Assembly: GCA_014379905.1 (NCBI GenBank) | Contig: JACMKX010000038.1 | Location: 1-60,268 of the forward strand | Direction: 5' to 3' | Origin: Ferruginibacter sp. | Lineage (GTDB): Bacteria; Bacteroidota; Bacteroidia; Chitinophagales; Chitinophagaceae | Length of the DNA: 60,268 nt | Shown: in pieces, positions 17,357-26,761 of the stretch | How positions within the stretch are numbered: position 1 is the first letter of the stretch | Layout of the letters: every line of letters starts with the position of its first letter | Position numbers and translations under genes: made by a program | Notes under the pieces: generated by a model | Told to the model about the DNA's origin: nothing | What the model saw: the letters and a program-made list of their open reading frames with translations, nothing else | Databases searched by the model: none

Positions 17357-20203
17357 ATGATAAAACAACCGTTGGCTGTGATAGTGCTTATACTTTTTAA
17401 TACTATCATTTTTTCTCAAATAAAAGTAGGGTTGCCTGTACAAAATAATCATCCCCGGTTATTAGCCGCAGGTACAACCAAAGCTGCAGTTCTCTCCAGG
17501 ATTCAAAATGAAACCGCTGCGAAAAATATTTTCGAACAGGTAAAAAAATCGGTTGATGTATATGTCAGCTATTGCCAAACAGATACTGCCTGGATGCTGA
17601 GCCGTTTGCAGATGTACTGGAGAACAAAATCAACTGACATATTTATCAAAGGCGGTATTTACGATCATGCCGAAGGGGAGGCTCCGGTACCCACGGTAAA
17701 ATTTCCGGGTACAAGGGATAATGTATCTGCCTACACTGCTCCAAAACTAGAAGATATCCCGCCATACATGGATGACCCAAGGGGCGTTTATCTTATTAAT
17801 AAAACCAAACCGGGCTTGCCTTTGGAGTGGACAGACATTTCTAAAACAGGACGCATCATTGAAAGCATCAACACGCAAATATTGGGTATTGCTTATAATG
17901 CCGCTGTATTGCATTGGATTACCGGAGAAGACAAATATGCAACATTTGCTTATGGCCTTTTTGATACCTATATGAACGGGATGAATTATCGCAAAGAACC
18001 ATTTGATTTAACTCATGGCCATCATCAAACCCTGGCCGGCCTTTCTACCTTTGAAGTAATTCAGGAAGTGGCTATACTGAATAGCCTTACCGGCATTTAT
18101 GATTACCTGTATTATTATTTGGATAAAAAGGGGGCAGAGAAAATGAATGTTTACAGCAATGTTTTTAAAAAATGGGCCGACCTCCAAATCAACCACGGCG
18201 TGGCCTTTAACAACTGGAATTTAATGGAAGCAAAGAATACGCTCAATATAGCGCTAATGCTAGATGATGACAATAAATATGCGGATAAAAAAGGCAATCA
18301 GTATTTCACTAATTTTATTTTAAACAGCAATGCGGAAAGGCAGTGGTCGCTGCAAAAAATTGTGAATGAAGGATACGATGCGGCAACAGGAATGTGGTAT
18401 GAGTGCCCGGGGTACTCAAATGGGGTGCTGAACGATTTTACAGGCTATGTAAGTTTTTTCGACCGCTATTATAACTACGATCTGCTGGAACAAATACCAG
18501 TGCTTAAAAAATCTGTGTTGGCGATGGCGCAATACCTTTTCCCTAATGGTTACCATGCATCATTCGGTGACTCTCATTATGGAAAATTAAATCTTAATGC
18601 GGCATATCAGTTAGTAGCCAACGCCCAAAAGAACAAAAAGCCGGGACAGGAAAAATTATTTACCCGTTACATAAAAACTATGCAAAATTTTTATGAACAA
18701 ACAGGTAGCGGTGCTGCGGAAAGAAGTGAAGCAGGCATAAAAGGGATTAACGCATTATTATATAGCGAAAGCAATATTGCCCTAGATGAAAAAACGGACG
18801 AAGGAAATATCAGTGAATTCGTAACCCCTGTATTGTCTTCGCCCAACGTAAGTTATTTTGCCTTGCGTAATGCTTTTGATAAACAAAACGGATTAATGGT
18901 TGCAATGTCTGGCTCCAAAGGTAACCACATGCACGCCGGAGGCATATCCATGGAGATGTATGGAAAGGGATATGTACTTGCTCCTGAAGCTGGCATCGGC
19001 ACCAGTTATTTCCAACCCGACTACGCAGAATACTATTCGCAGTTTCCTGCACACAATACTGTTGCAATAGATGGTATATCGGCTTACCCGGTAATGAAAA
19101 GCAATCATGGGTTTGAAGTAATAAGCTCTTATCCTGCATCAGGAATTACAAAAGGTTATTTTTCTGCTATAAGTTTTGGTAATTTATATTTCCTGGAGCC
19201 CGAAACAAATTCAGATCAAACAAGGCTTACCAGCATTATCCGCACAAGCGATTCAACAGCATACTACGTTGATATCTTCCGGTCTAGAAGAAAAGATGGC
19301 AAGGATAAGATGCATGATTATTTCTACCACAACATGGGGCAGCAATTATTGGTAAATGATAGTGCCGGCAAAGCGTTGCCCATGCAATCAACAGAAAAAT
19401 TATCATTCGGTGGCGGACACCTGTTTGCTTACGATTATTTGTACGATAAAAAATCAATCACCACCGATAAAGATATAAATACAGTTTTCAAACTAGCCAT
19501 TCCGGGTAAAGATGAAATACAAATGAATATGTGGATGAAAGGGGAAAAAGGCCGGGAAATCTTTGCTGTAAAATCTCCTAAATCAACTGCGATAGACAGG
19601 ATAGGCCTACCTAAAGAAATTGCAGAATTACCTATGCCGACAATTATAGCCAGGCAAACAGGTGAGGCATGGACAAATCCATTTGCGGTGGTATTTGAGC
19701 CATCAACAACTACCCAGCCAAAATCAGTTATATCCATTCAATCATTTAAGGCAGTTAATGCAACGCCCGATTTTGTTGGATTAGAAATTGAAGAAAAAGC
19801 AGGCGCCAGGCAGTTTGTTTTTTCCGCATCAGAAAATAAAAATGAAATCGTAAAGGGTGACAAATTATTCCTGGGAACATACGCCGTTATTAGTGAAATA
19901 AATAATGGCTTGAATTATTTATTTCTCGGCAACGGCAACAAAATTGCAAAAGCAGGCTACAGTATTACTGCAAAAGTTACCAGCGCGTCTGCCGCATTGG
20001 AATTAGAAAATAATGAGTGGTTTTTTACCAGTTCTGTTCCGGTTAGCATCAGCTTTCCTGTGGAACTCTTCAAAGGCAAAGCGATATACAAAATTGCATT
20101 AATTAACAAAATTTATACAGGAAAAAAAATAATGCTGAAGGGCAAAACTGTAATTGCTTTTGAGTTGCCGGCCCTTCTGTATTCAAAAATTGAATTTAAA
20201 TGA
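17357..20203 (+). CDS. Heparinase II/III-family polysaccharide lyase (first of the locus)
   Basis: A 948-residue secreted protein with an N-terminal signal (hydrophobic to about residue 21, IIFSQ). The alpha/alpha-toroid runs to about 480 (NHPRLLAAG opening, then FNNWNLMEAKNTLNIALML and MWYECPGYSNGVLNDFTGY). It is followed by the beta-sandwich heparinase II/III domain with GNHMHAGG at 522-529 and AHNTV at 565-569. The asparagine in the NWN motif and the histidines are the expected charge-neutralising and catalytic residues. It should cleave uronic-acid-containing chains by beta-elimination, leaving an unsaturated end, which is the substrate of the GH88 enzyme directly downstream (genes overlap by 4 bases). 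A paralogue lies at 39956. Confidence 0.85.
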   Translation: MIKQPLAVIVLILFNTIIFSQIKVGLPVQNNHPRLLAAGTTKAAVLSRIQNETAAKNIFEQVKKSVDVYVSYCQTDTAWMLSRLQMYWRTKSTDIFIKGGIYDHAEGEAPVPTVKFPGTRDNVSAYTAPKLEDIPPYMDDPRGVYLINKTKPGLPLEWTDISKTGRIIESINTQILGIAYNAAVLHWITGEDKYATFAYGLFDTYMNGMNYRKEPFDLTHGHHQTLAGLSTFEVIQEVAILNSLTGIYDYLYYYLDKKGAEKMNVYSNVFKKWADLQINHGVAFNNWNLMEAKNTLNIALMLDDDNKYADKKGNQYFTNFILNSNAERQWSLQKIVNEGYDAATGMWYECPGYSNGVLNDFTGYVSFFDRYYNYDLLEQIPVLKKSVLAMAQYLFPNGYHASFGDSHYGKLNLNAAYQLVANAQKNKKPGQEKLFTRYIKTMQNFYEQTGSGAAERSEAGIKGINALLYSESNIALDEKTDEGNISEFVTPVLSSPNVSYFALRNAFDKQNGLMVAMSGSKGNHMHAGGISMEMYGKGYVLAPEAGIGTSYFQPDYAEYYSQFPAHNTVAIDGISAYPVMKSNHGFEVISSYPASGITKGYFSAISFGNLYFLEPETNSDQTRLTSIIRTSDSTAYYVDIFRSRRKDGKDKMHDYFYHNMGQQLLVNDSAGKALPMQSTEKLSFGGGHLFAYDYLYDKKSITTDKDINTVFKLAIPGKDEIQMNMWMKGEKGREIFAVKSPKSTAIDRIGLPKEIAELPMPTIIARQTGEAWTNPFAVVFEPSTTTQPKSVISIQSFKAVNATPDFVGLEIEEKAGARQFVFSASENKNEIVKGDKLFLGTYAVISEINNGLNYLFLGNGNKIAKAGYSITAKVTSASAALELENNEWFFTSSVPVSISFPVELFKGKAIYKIALINKIYTGKKIMLKGKTVIAFELPALLYSKIEFK

Positions 20204-21405
20204 GATTGAAATTTATTATATGGTTTAGTGCTTTGATCTTGTTTGCAGGCTGTGCGCCAGAAACTTTTTTTGATGTAAATGAACAACTTGATTATTGTAT
20301 CGCACAAGCTACTAAAACTATTGATTCAGGGCTGCCAGATCCGTCTCGAATTCCACGCAGTATTGCCAACGGAAAAACCGAATGGCGTAAAGTAAACTAC
20401 CGTGACTGGACCTGTGGTTTTTGGCCCGGCATTATGTGGTATAATTATGAATACAGTAAGGATGAAAAATGGAAAAATGAAGCGGTACGTTTTTCAGGAG
20501 CATTATTTCCTTTGGTTGACTCTGCTGCCATAGATCATGATTTGGGTTTCCAGGTGTATTGCAGTATTGGTAATGGTTACAGGCTTACAAAAGATACTGC
20601 TTACAAATCCATTCTGTTGCGGGCTGCAGATACATTGTCAAAATTATTTAACCCCAAAGCTGGAACGATATTATCCTGGCCGAGAGAAGTGCCGGGTGTT
20701 GACTGGCCTTTACGGCACAACACCATCATGGACAATATGATCAACCTGGAGTTATTATTCTGGGCTGCTAAAAATGGTGGCAGCAAAATTTTTTATGACA
20801 TTGCTGTAAAGCATTCAGTAACCACCATGCAAAATCACTTTCGTCCGGATTTCACTTCTTATCACGCCGTAATTTATGATACCACCACAGGTAAAAAAAT
20901 AAAAGGCATTACCCACCAGGGGTTTTCAGATTCTTCCATGTGGGCGAGGGGGCAAAGCTGGGCCATCTATGGCTATACCATGGTTTACAGGGAAACAAAG
21001 GATAAACAGTTTTTAAGCTTTGCACAAAAAGTTACGGATGTGTATTTACAAAACCTTCCTAAAGATTTAATTCCTTACTGGGATTTTAATGCACCCAATA
21101 TTCCCAATGAACCCAAAGACGCATCTGCCGCATGTGTGGTTGCATCGGCACTATTAGAACTATCAACGTTTGTTACTGATAAAACTAAGGCGGATGAATA
21201 CAGAATTAAAGCGGAGAAAATGCTGGCAATACTTTCGTCAGAGAAATATCAAAGTGGTAATATCAATAATGCTTTTTTATTACACAGCACCGGTCACAAA
21301 CCCAATGGCGGAGAAGTGGATGCGTCCATTATTTATGCTGATTATTATTACCTGGAAGCATTGTTACGTTTAAAAAAAATGCAGGAAGGGAAAAATATTT
21401 ATTAA
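20200..21405 (+). CDS. GH88 unsaturated glucuronyl/galacturonyl hydrolase
   Basis: A 401-residue protein whose lipobox LFAGC puts the lipid-modified cysteine at C18. DHDLGFQV (from D112) and HNTIMDNMINLELLFWA (with D178) carry the two catalytic aspartates of GH88. GFSDSSMWARGQSWAIYGY and PYWDFNAPNIPNEPKDASAA are family signatures. GH88 removes the 4,5-unsaturated uronic acid made by polysaccharide lyases, by vinyl-ether hydration. It overlaps the preceding lyase (ATGA), implying coupled expression and a shared pathway. The length is typical. Confidence 0.92.
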   Translation: MRLKFIIWFSALILFAGCAPETFFDVNEQLDYCIAQATKTIDSGLPDPSRIPRSIANGKTEWRKVNYRDWTCGFWPGIMWYNYEYSKDEKWKNEAVRFSGALFPLVDSAAIDHDLGFQVYCSIGNGYRLTKDTAYKSILLRAADTLSKLFNPKAGTILSWPREVPGVDWPLRHNTIMDNMINLELLFWAAKNGGSKIFYDIAVKHSVTTMQNHFRPDFTSYHAVIYDTTTGKKIKGITHQGFSDSSMWARGQSWAIYGYTMVYRETKDKQFLSFAQKVTDVYLQNLPKDLIPYWDFNAPNIPNEPKDASAACVVASALLELSTFVTDKTKADEYRIKAEKMLAILSSEKYQSGNINNAFLLHSTGHKPNGGEVDASIIYADYYYLEALLRLKKMQEGKNIY

Positions 21406-21423
21406 ACCATATAAAATAAGCTC

Positions 21424-23316
21424 TTGAAAAAAATAATCAGCATATTGTTCTGTTCGCTCGTGCTCACAAATGCCTTCAGCCAGTCAGTTATTGATTCTTC
21501 AAAGGTAAGCCTGCAATCGCCGGATAAGAATTATAATGTGCAGTTCTATCAGAAATTTAATACCGACGGTACAAGAACCATGTTTTATAAAATAGATTAT
21601 AAAAATCAGCCGGTAATTAAAGAATCAGTTTTGGATATTCAGTTAGATAATAACCTCTCTGAAAGAGCAATGGCTTTAAAGGTAGATAAACATATAAAAT
21701 GGTGTGAGAATTTAAAAGTAACCGTTATCAGTTATTTCTCAAGAGACAGTTCGTGGATTCCTGTTTATGGCGAACGCAATGTGATAGCAGAAAAGTACAA
21801 TGCAGTTACTATTGATTTAGTAAAAGACGACAATCCGATTTATAAAATTAATGTGGAGATAAGGGTTTATAATGAAGGTGCAGCACTCCGTTATTTCTTT
21901 CCGGAAAATGAAAAAGGAACTTATTACAGGATCGTAAGTGAAAATACAGAATTCAGTTTACCAGAAGGAACCAAAGCCTGGCATGCATCATGGGCTCAGG
22001 CATTGTATAAATTGTTGCCTTTAAACAACTGGCCAGATGAAAGTGAAAGGCCATTGACTTTACAATTATCTAATGGTTGGTATGCATGTATTGCAGAAGC
22101 ACAAATGGTGGATTATGCAAGAACCAAATTTAATTTACACAAAGAAAAACCAAATACCATTGTTACATCGATGTACACCCCGGCAGACCTAATTTCTCCG
22201 TTTGGCACACCATGGCGGGTAATTATGGTGGGAGAAAAACCGGGTGATCTTATTACCAACAACGATATTTTGCTCAACCTTAATGCGCCTTCAAAAATCA
22301 ACAATTTAAGCTGGATAAAACCGGGGAAAATTATGAGGGTTATGACGCAGACCACCAGGGATGCTTATGAAAATATTGACTTTGCCGTAAAGCACAACCT
22401 GCAATACATTTTATTCGACTGGAAATGGTATGGCCCCGCTTTTAGTTTTACGTCTGATGCCACAAAAGTTGCCATACCCAATTTTGATTTACCTGCAATA
22501 ATCAAGTATGGTAAAGAAAAGGGCGTAGGTGTTTGGTTGTATTGCAACCTGCAGGGTTTGTATTCCCAATCCGATTCCTTGTTCAGCGTTTACAAAAAAT
22601 GGGGAATAAAAGGTGTGAAATTCGGTTTTGTACAAGCAGGTTCTCACCGCTGGACAACATGGATTGAAGAAATGTTTAAGAAAGCAGCAGAAAACCAAAT
22701 AATGGTAAATGTGCATGACGACTGGCGGCAAACCGGCGAACAAAGAACCTGGCCTAATTTAATGACTGCCGAAGGTATAAGGGGAAACGAAGAAATGCCC
22801 GATGCAACACACAACACCGTGTTGCCTTTTACAAGATATATTGCCGGCGCTGCTGATTATACTATTTGCTATTACGATAAAAGGATAAAAACCACCCATG
22901 CCCATCAATTAGCATTAGCCGCAATTTATTACAGCCCAATACAAACATTGTATTGGTATGATAAACCTGCGTTAAGTGAGAACGAACCTGAGTTAGAGTT
23001 TTGGGATAAGATACCCACCACCTGGGATGAAACGAAAGTATTGCAGGGCATGCCGGGAGAATTTATTACCACAGCCAGAAGAAAAGGTAATGAATGGTTT
23101 GTGGGAACAATTACTAACAATACAGAAAGAATAATGGAGGTAAAATTTGATTTTATTCCTGAAGGGAAAAAATACACTGCAACCATTTACAGTGATGATG
23201 ATAGTTGTAAAACAAAAACTAAAGTACGAGTTGAAAAGAAAATAGTAACTAATAAAACTGTTTTGCAATTAAAATTAAAAGCAGCAGGCGGCGCAGCTAT
23301 TTGGTTAAGAAATTAA
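21424..23316 (+). CDS. GH97 glycoside hydrolase, predicted retaining (alpha-galactosidase-like)
   Basis: A 630-residue secreted enzyme with a TTG-started, Sec-type N-terminus (MKKIISILFCSLVL, cleavage near AFSQS). The N-terminal beta-supersandwich (SPDKNYNVQFYQK and onwards) and the TIM barrel (HNLQYILFDWKWYGPAFS, GVGVWLYCNLQG, KFGFVQAGSH) are GH97-like. VNVHDDWRQTG (D432/D433) sits where retaining members have an aspartate nucleophile and inverting members do not. RTWPNLMTAEGIRGNEEM (E450 within) is conserved. I therefore predict a retaining, alpha-galactosidase-like activity; this is inference. It starts 18 bases after GH88. Confidence 0.88.
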   Translation: MKKIISILFCSLVLTNAFSQSVIDSSKVSLQSPDKNYNVQFYQKFNTDGTRTMFYKIDYKNQPVIKESVLDIQLDNNLSERAMALKVDKHIKWCENLKVTVISYFSRDSSWIPVYGERNVIAEKYNAVTIDLVKDDNPIYKINVEIRVYNEGAALRYFFPENEKGTYYRIVSENTEFSLPEGTKAWHASWAQALYKLLPLNNWPDESERPLTLQLSNGWYACIAEAQMVDYARTKFNLHKEKPNTIVTSMYTPADLISPFGTPWRVIMVGEKPGDLITNNDILLNLNAPSKINNLSWIKPGKIMRVMTQTTRDAYENIDFAVKHNLQYILFDWKWYGPAFSFTSDATKVAIPNFDLPAIIKYGKEKGVGVWLYCNLQGLYSQSDSLFSVYKKWGIKGVKFGFVQAGSHRWTTWIEEMFKKAAENQIMVNVHDDWRQTGEQRTWPNLMTAEGIRGNEEMPDATHNTVLPFTRYIAGAADYTICYYDKRIKTTHAHQLALAAIYYSPIQTLYWYDKPALSENEPELEFWDKIPTTWDETKVLQGMPGEFITTARRKGNEWFVGTITNNTERIMEVKFDFIPEGKKYTATIYSDDDSCKTKTKVRVEKKIVTNKTVLQLKLKAAGGAAIWLRN

Positions 23317-23432
23317 TAATACTGATACGATAAAATAAATCATTGATCATGCAAAAAAATGAAGAAAATATTTTAAGTGGTTATCTGAATGATACCATTT
23401 ATTGTATTGAACCAAAACAAAAAAGTAAATAT

Positions 23433-26400
23433 ATGCTAATGAAAAAAGTAAGGTTGCAAGTCTTAATAAGGCAGGCATATTTTCTTTTGTTGCTGCTGTT
23501 TGGATTAGGAATTACCCAGTCCGTTGCACAAACAAAAGAAGTGAAGGGTACCGTAACGGATGCTAAAGGCGATCCATTAGAAAATGTTACTGTAAAGCTG
23601 AAAGGCTCCACTACAGCAATTGCAACTCTTAAAACAGGCACTTTTGTTATAAAAGTTCCTGCAGCAATTAACAAACCTGTATTAGTTTTTACTTCTGTTG
23701 GATATGTAACCAGAGAAATTTCTGCTGCTGGTAATACTACTATTGATATTACATTAGAGTTAACAGATAAATTAATGGATGAGGTTGTGATAATTGGTTA
23801 TGGCGAAGTAAAAAAGAAAGATGCTACCGGCTCTGTTTCTAAAGTGAATGTCACTGACTTACAGAAGGCTCCTGTAAAATCAATAGACGAAGCTTTAGCA
23901 GGACGTATTGCAGGTGTTAGGGTGGTATCTGGTGATGGTACTCCAGACGGTGCAAGTGAAATAATAGTAAGGGGTGTTGGTTCTATCACACAGTCATCGG
24001 CCCCGTTGTATGTTATAGATGGCTTCCCCCAAGAGTCAGCAAATTTTAATGCACTTAATCCTGCAGATATAGAATCTATTGAAGTACTGAAAGATGCATC
24101 TGCAACAGCAATTTATGGAGCAAGAGGCAGTAACGGCGTAATAATGATTGCTACTAAAAGAGGAAAATCTGCCAAACCCCAATTATCATACACCGGTAGT
24201 TTTGGTATTCAAAGCCCACTAAAATTTATGGAGCTGATGAATCCTTACGAATTTGTACGGCTGCAAAATGATATGAATCCAACTTTTGCTAACTATGTAT
24301 ATTTTACTAATGGCAAAACACAAGAGGATTACAGAAATGCAGAAGGAATAGACTGGCAGGATTTATTGTTTGAAGATAATCCGGGTTTTCATTTGCATAA
24401 TCTTTCTTTATCAGCCAAAATAAATAAAACGGCTTACTCCATTTCAGGTTCTTATGGCGAACAGCAGGGACTGGTTTTAAAAAGTGGGTTTAAACGTTAT
24501 CAAACCAGGTTTTCATTAGATCAGGATGTTACCGACAGATTGAAAATTGGTATTAATGCCAACTATGCCAATTTTAAAGGCTATGGCCAAATACCGGCCA
24601 GTCAAAGTACACCACCGGGCCAGGTGGTTAATAATGCTAACTGGAATTTTATGACTAATCTCTGGTCTTTTCGTCCTGTATTAGGCAGCCGTTCCGGAGA
24701 TTTAAGTTTTGTATATGAAGATTTAATAGATAACAATGTAGATGAAGGTGGTGTACCCGGCTCTGGAAGAGTAAATCCTTACGTTCAAACTTTAAATGAA
24801 ATTAATGACAGGTTTAACACTACCATTAATGCTAATGCGTATTTGCAATATAAGATTGGAAAATTTTTTACTTTCAGATCTACAGCAGGTATTAATTTAT
24901 TAACTGACGAATCATTTCGTTTTAATAACAGCAAAACAAATGGCGGAAGCCCTTTAACAAGTTATGGTAATACTTATGGGGTGAATGGAAGTACTAACCG
25001 TGGTAAAAGTAAAAGTTTCTTAAATGAAAATACGCTTTCATTTCGTAAAGAATTTAGCAGAAAACATTTAATAGATGCAGTAATAGGTGCTACTTTTCAA
25101 AAAAACAGCAACGAGAGTTATGGCTTTTCGGCATCTAACTTACCCAATGAATCTTTAGGTGTAAAAGGACTTGGACAGGGAACACCGTTCCAGGTTTCAT
25201 CACTTTCTTCTTTAAGTAATATGCAGTCTTATTTAGGAAGGGTGAATTATACTTTCAATAAAAATTATTTGTTTACAGCTTCTGTAAGGGCAGATGGTTC
25301 TTCAAAATTCCATCCCGATAATCGTTGGGGATACTTTCCTTCAGGTGCATTTGCCTGGAAGTTGGGCAGCGAAAAATTCATGCAAAAGGCAGACTTTATC
25401 GGCGATGCTAAAATTCGCTTTAGTTATGGTGCTACGGGTAATAACCGTGTTTCTGATTTTGCTTATCTCTCTTTATTATCGGCCAATACCTCCGGCTTCA
25501 GCGGTAGTTATTATTCTTGGAACGATCAGATCATTTACAACATTGTAGTTAGTACCATGAGTAACAAAAACCTGAAATGGGAAAAAGGAATACAGTCCGA
25601 TGTTGGGTTAGACTTTACATTATTTAATAAAAGAATAAATGTAGAGGTAGATTATTATAACAGGGTTACCAAAGATTTATTATTGAATGCCAGTATGCCA
25701 TGGGCAACCGGCTTCGCCAGTGCATTTACGAATATTGGCAAAGTTAAAAACGATGGATTGGAATTTACTTTAAGAACCACCAATGTGAGGAAAGGTAATT
25801 TTACCTGGACAAGTGATTTCAACATATCCTTTAACAGAAACAAACTGGTTTCTTTAAATAATGGAGAAGATGCCTTGCTTACTACCAGGGCATTTGATGC
25901 AAGCGTAGGTTCCAACGTAAATTATATCGCAAAAGTTGGGCAGCCCGTTGCTCAGTTTTATGGCCTTATTGCAGACGGAATGTATCAGTTAGAAGATTTT
26001 TATAAGATACCCAATGGTACAACAGGTTTTGTGTATTTGCTTAAACCCAATATTCCCTGGTATGGTACTCAAAGTACATTAAACAGTGTAAATACCAATC
26101 CGCAGTTTCCAGTACAGCCCGGCGATCCTAAGTTTAAAGATTTAAATGATGATGGTATTATCGATCAAAATGATAATACCACTATCGGCAACCCTTATCC
26201 AAAACACTATGGTGGGTTAAACAATAATTTTTCTTACAAAAACTTTGAGTTAAGTGTGTTTCTGCAATGGAGTTATGGTAACGAAATTTTAAATGCCAAT
26301 CGATTAAAATTTGAAGGTGGCACCAATGGTGCAGTACAGCCGGCGGCTTTGGGATTAACTGGCGGCGGTATCAACTTTAATATGTTTGCCACCTATGCTA

Positions 26401-26741
26401 ACAGGTGGACTCCGGAAAATCCAAGTAACTTATATCCAAGAGCCAATGCACATGCAGGGGGCACAAGACAATACTCTACAAGAATTGTTGAAGATGGATC
26501 TTACCTGCGTGTTAAAACAGTACAGTTAGCTTATAATTTGCCGGTGAAAGTTATAAAAAAAGCAAAGCTCACTTCGGCAAGATTTTATATAGCAGGTCAA
26601 AATTTGTTAACCTTTACCAAGTATACCGGCCCCGACCCGGAGGTGTCTACCTTTAGTGGAAGTAACCTAACTCCTGGTTTCGATTATTCGCCCTATCCGC
26701 GTACAAGAGTAATAACAATTGGCACAAACATTACACTCTAA
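23433..26741 (+). CDS. SusC/RagA-family TonB-linked outer-membrane transporter (second)
   Basis: An outer-membrane transporter of about 1102 residues. The frame is open from about 23343, but the signal peptide begins at MLMKKVRLQVLIRQAYFLLL, so the ATG at 23433 (or 23439) is preferred. The regulatory-like domain starts EVKGTVTDAKGDPLENVTVK, and the SusC box DEVVIIGYGEVKKKDATGSV follows. Plug motifs include APLYVIDGFPQES and SATAIYGARGSNGVIMIATK. The barrel ends VITIGTNITL. It is not a close copy of the first SusC (different plug and box), so it probably takes a different oligosaccharide. The upstream 116 bases may hold a separate promoter. Confidence 0.94.
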   Translation: MLMKKVRLQVLIRQAYFLLLLLFGLGITQSVAQTKEVKGTVTDAKGDPLENVTVKLKGSTTAIATLKTGTFVIKVPAAINKPVLVFTSVGYVTREISAAGNTTIDITLELTDKLMDEVVIIGYGEVKKKDATGSVSKVNVTDLQKAPVKSIDEALAGRIAGVRVVSGDGTPDGASEIIVRGVGSITQSSAPLYVIDGFPQESANFNALNPADIESIEVLKDASATAIYGARGSNGVIMIATKRGKSAKPQLSYTGSFGIQSPLKFMELMNPYEFVRLQNDMNPTFANYVYFTNGKTQEDYRNAEGIDWQDLLFEDNPGFHLHNLSLSAKINKTAYSISGSYGEQQGLVLKSGFKRYQTRFSLDQDVTDRLKIGINANYANFKGYGQIPASQSTPPGQVVNNANWNFMTNLWSFRPVLGSRSGDLSFVYEDLIDNNVDEGGVPGSGRVNPYVQTLNEINDRFNTTINANAYLQYKIGKFFTFRSTAGINLLTDESFRFNNSKTNGGSPLTSYGNTYGVNGSTNRGKSKSFLNENTLSFRKEFSRKHLIDAVIGATFQKNSNESYGFSASNLPNESLGVKGLGQGTPFQVSSLSSLSNMQSYLGRVNYTFNKNYLFTASVRADGSSKFHPDNRWGYFPSGAFAWKLGSEKFMQKADFIGDAKIRFSYGATGNNRVSDFAYLSLLSANTSGFSGSYYSWNDQIIYNIVVSTMSNKNLKWEKGIQSDVGLDFTLFNKRINVEVDYYNRVTKDLLLNASMPWATGFASAFTNIGKVKNDGLEFTLRTTNVRKGNFTWTSDFNISFNRNKLVSLNNGEDALLTTRAFDASVGSNVNYIAKVGQPVAQFYGLIADGMYQLEDFYKIPNGTTGFVYLLKPNIPWYGTQSTLNSVNTNPQFPVQPGDPKFKDLNDDGIIDQNDNTTIGNPYPKHYGGLNNNFSYKNFELSVFLQWSYGNEILNANRLKFEGGTNGAVQPAALGLTGGGINFNMFATYANRWTPENPSNLYPRANAHAGGTRQYSTRIVEDGSYLRVKTVQLAYNLPVKVIKKAKLTSARFYIAGQNLLTFTKYTGPDPEVSTFSGSNLTPGFDYSPYPRTRVITIGTNITL

Positions 26742-26761
26742 TTTATTAAAATAATTTAAAC

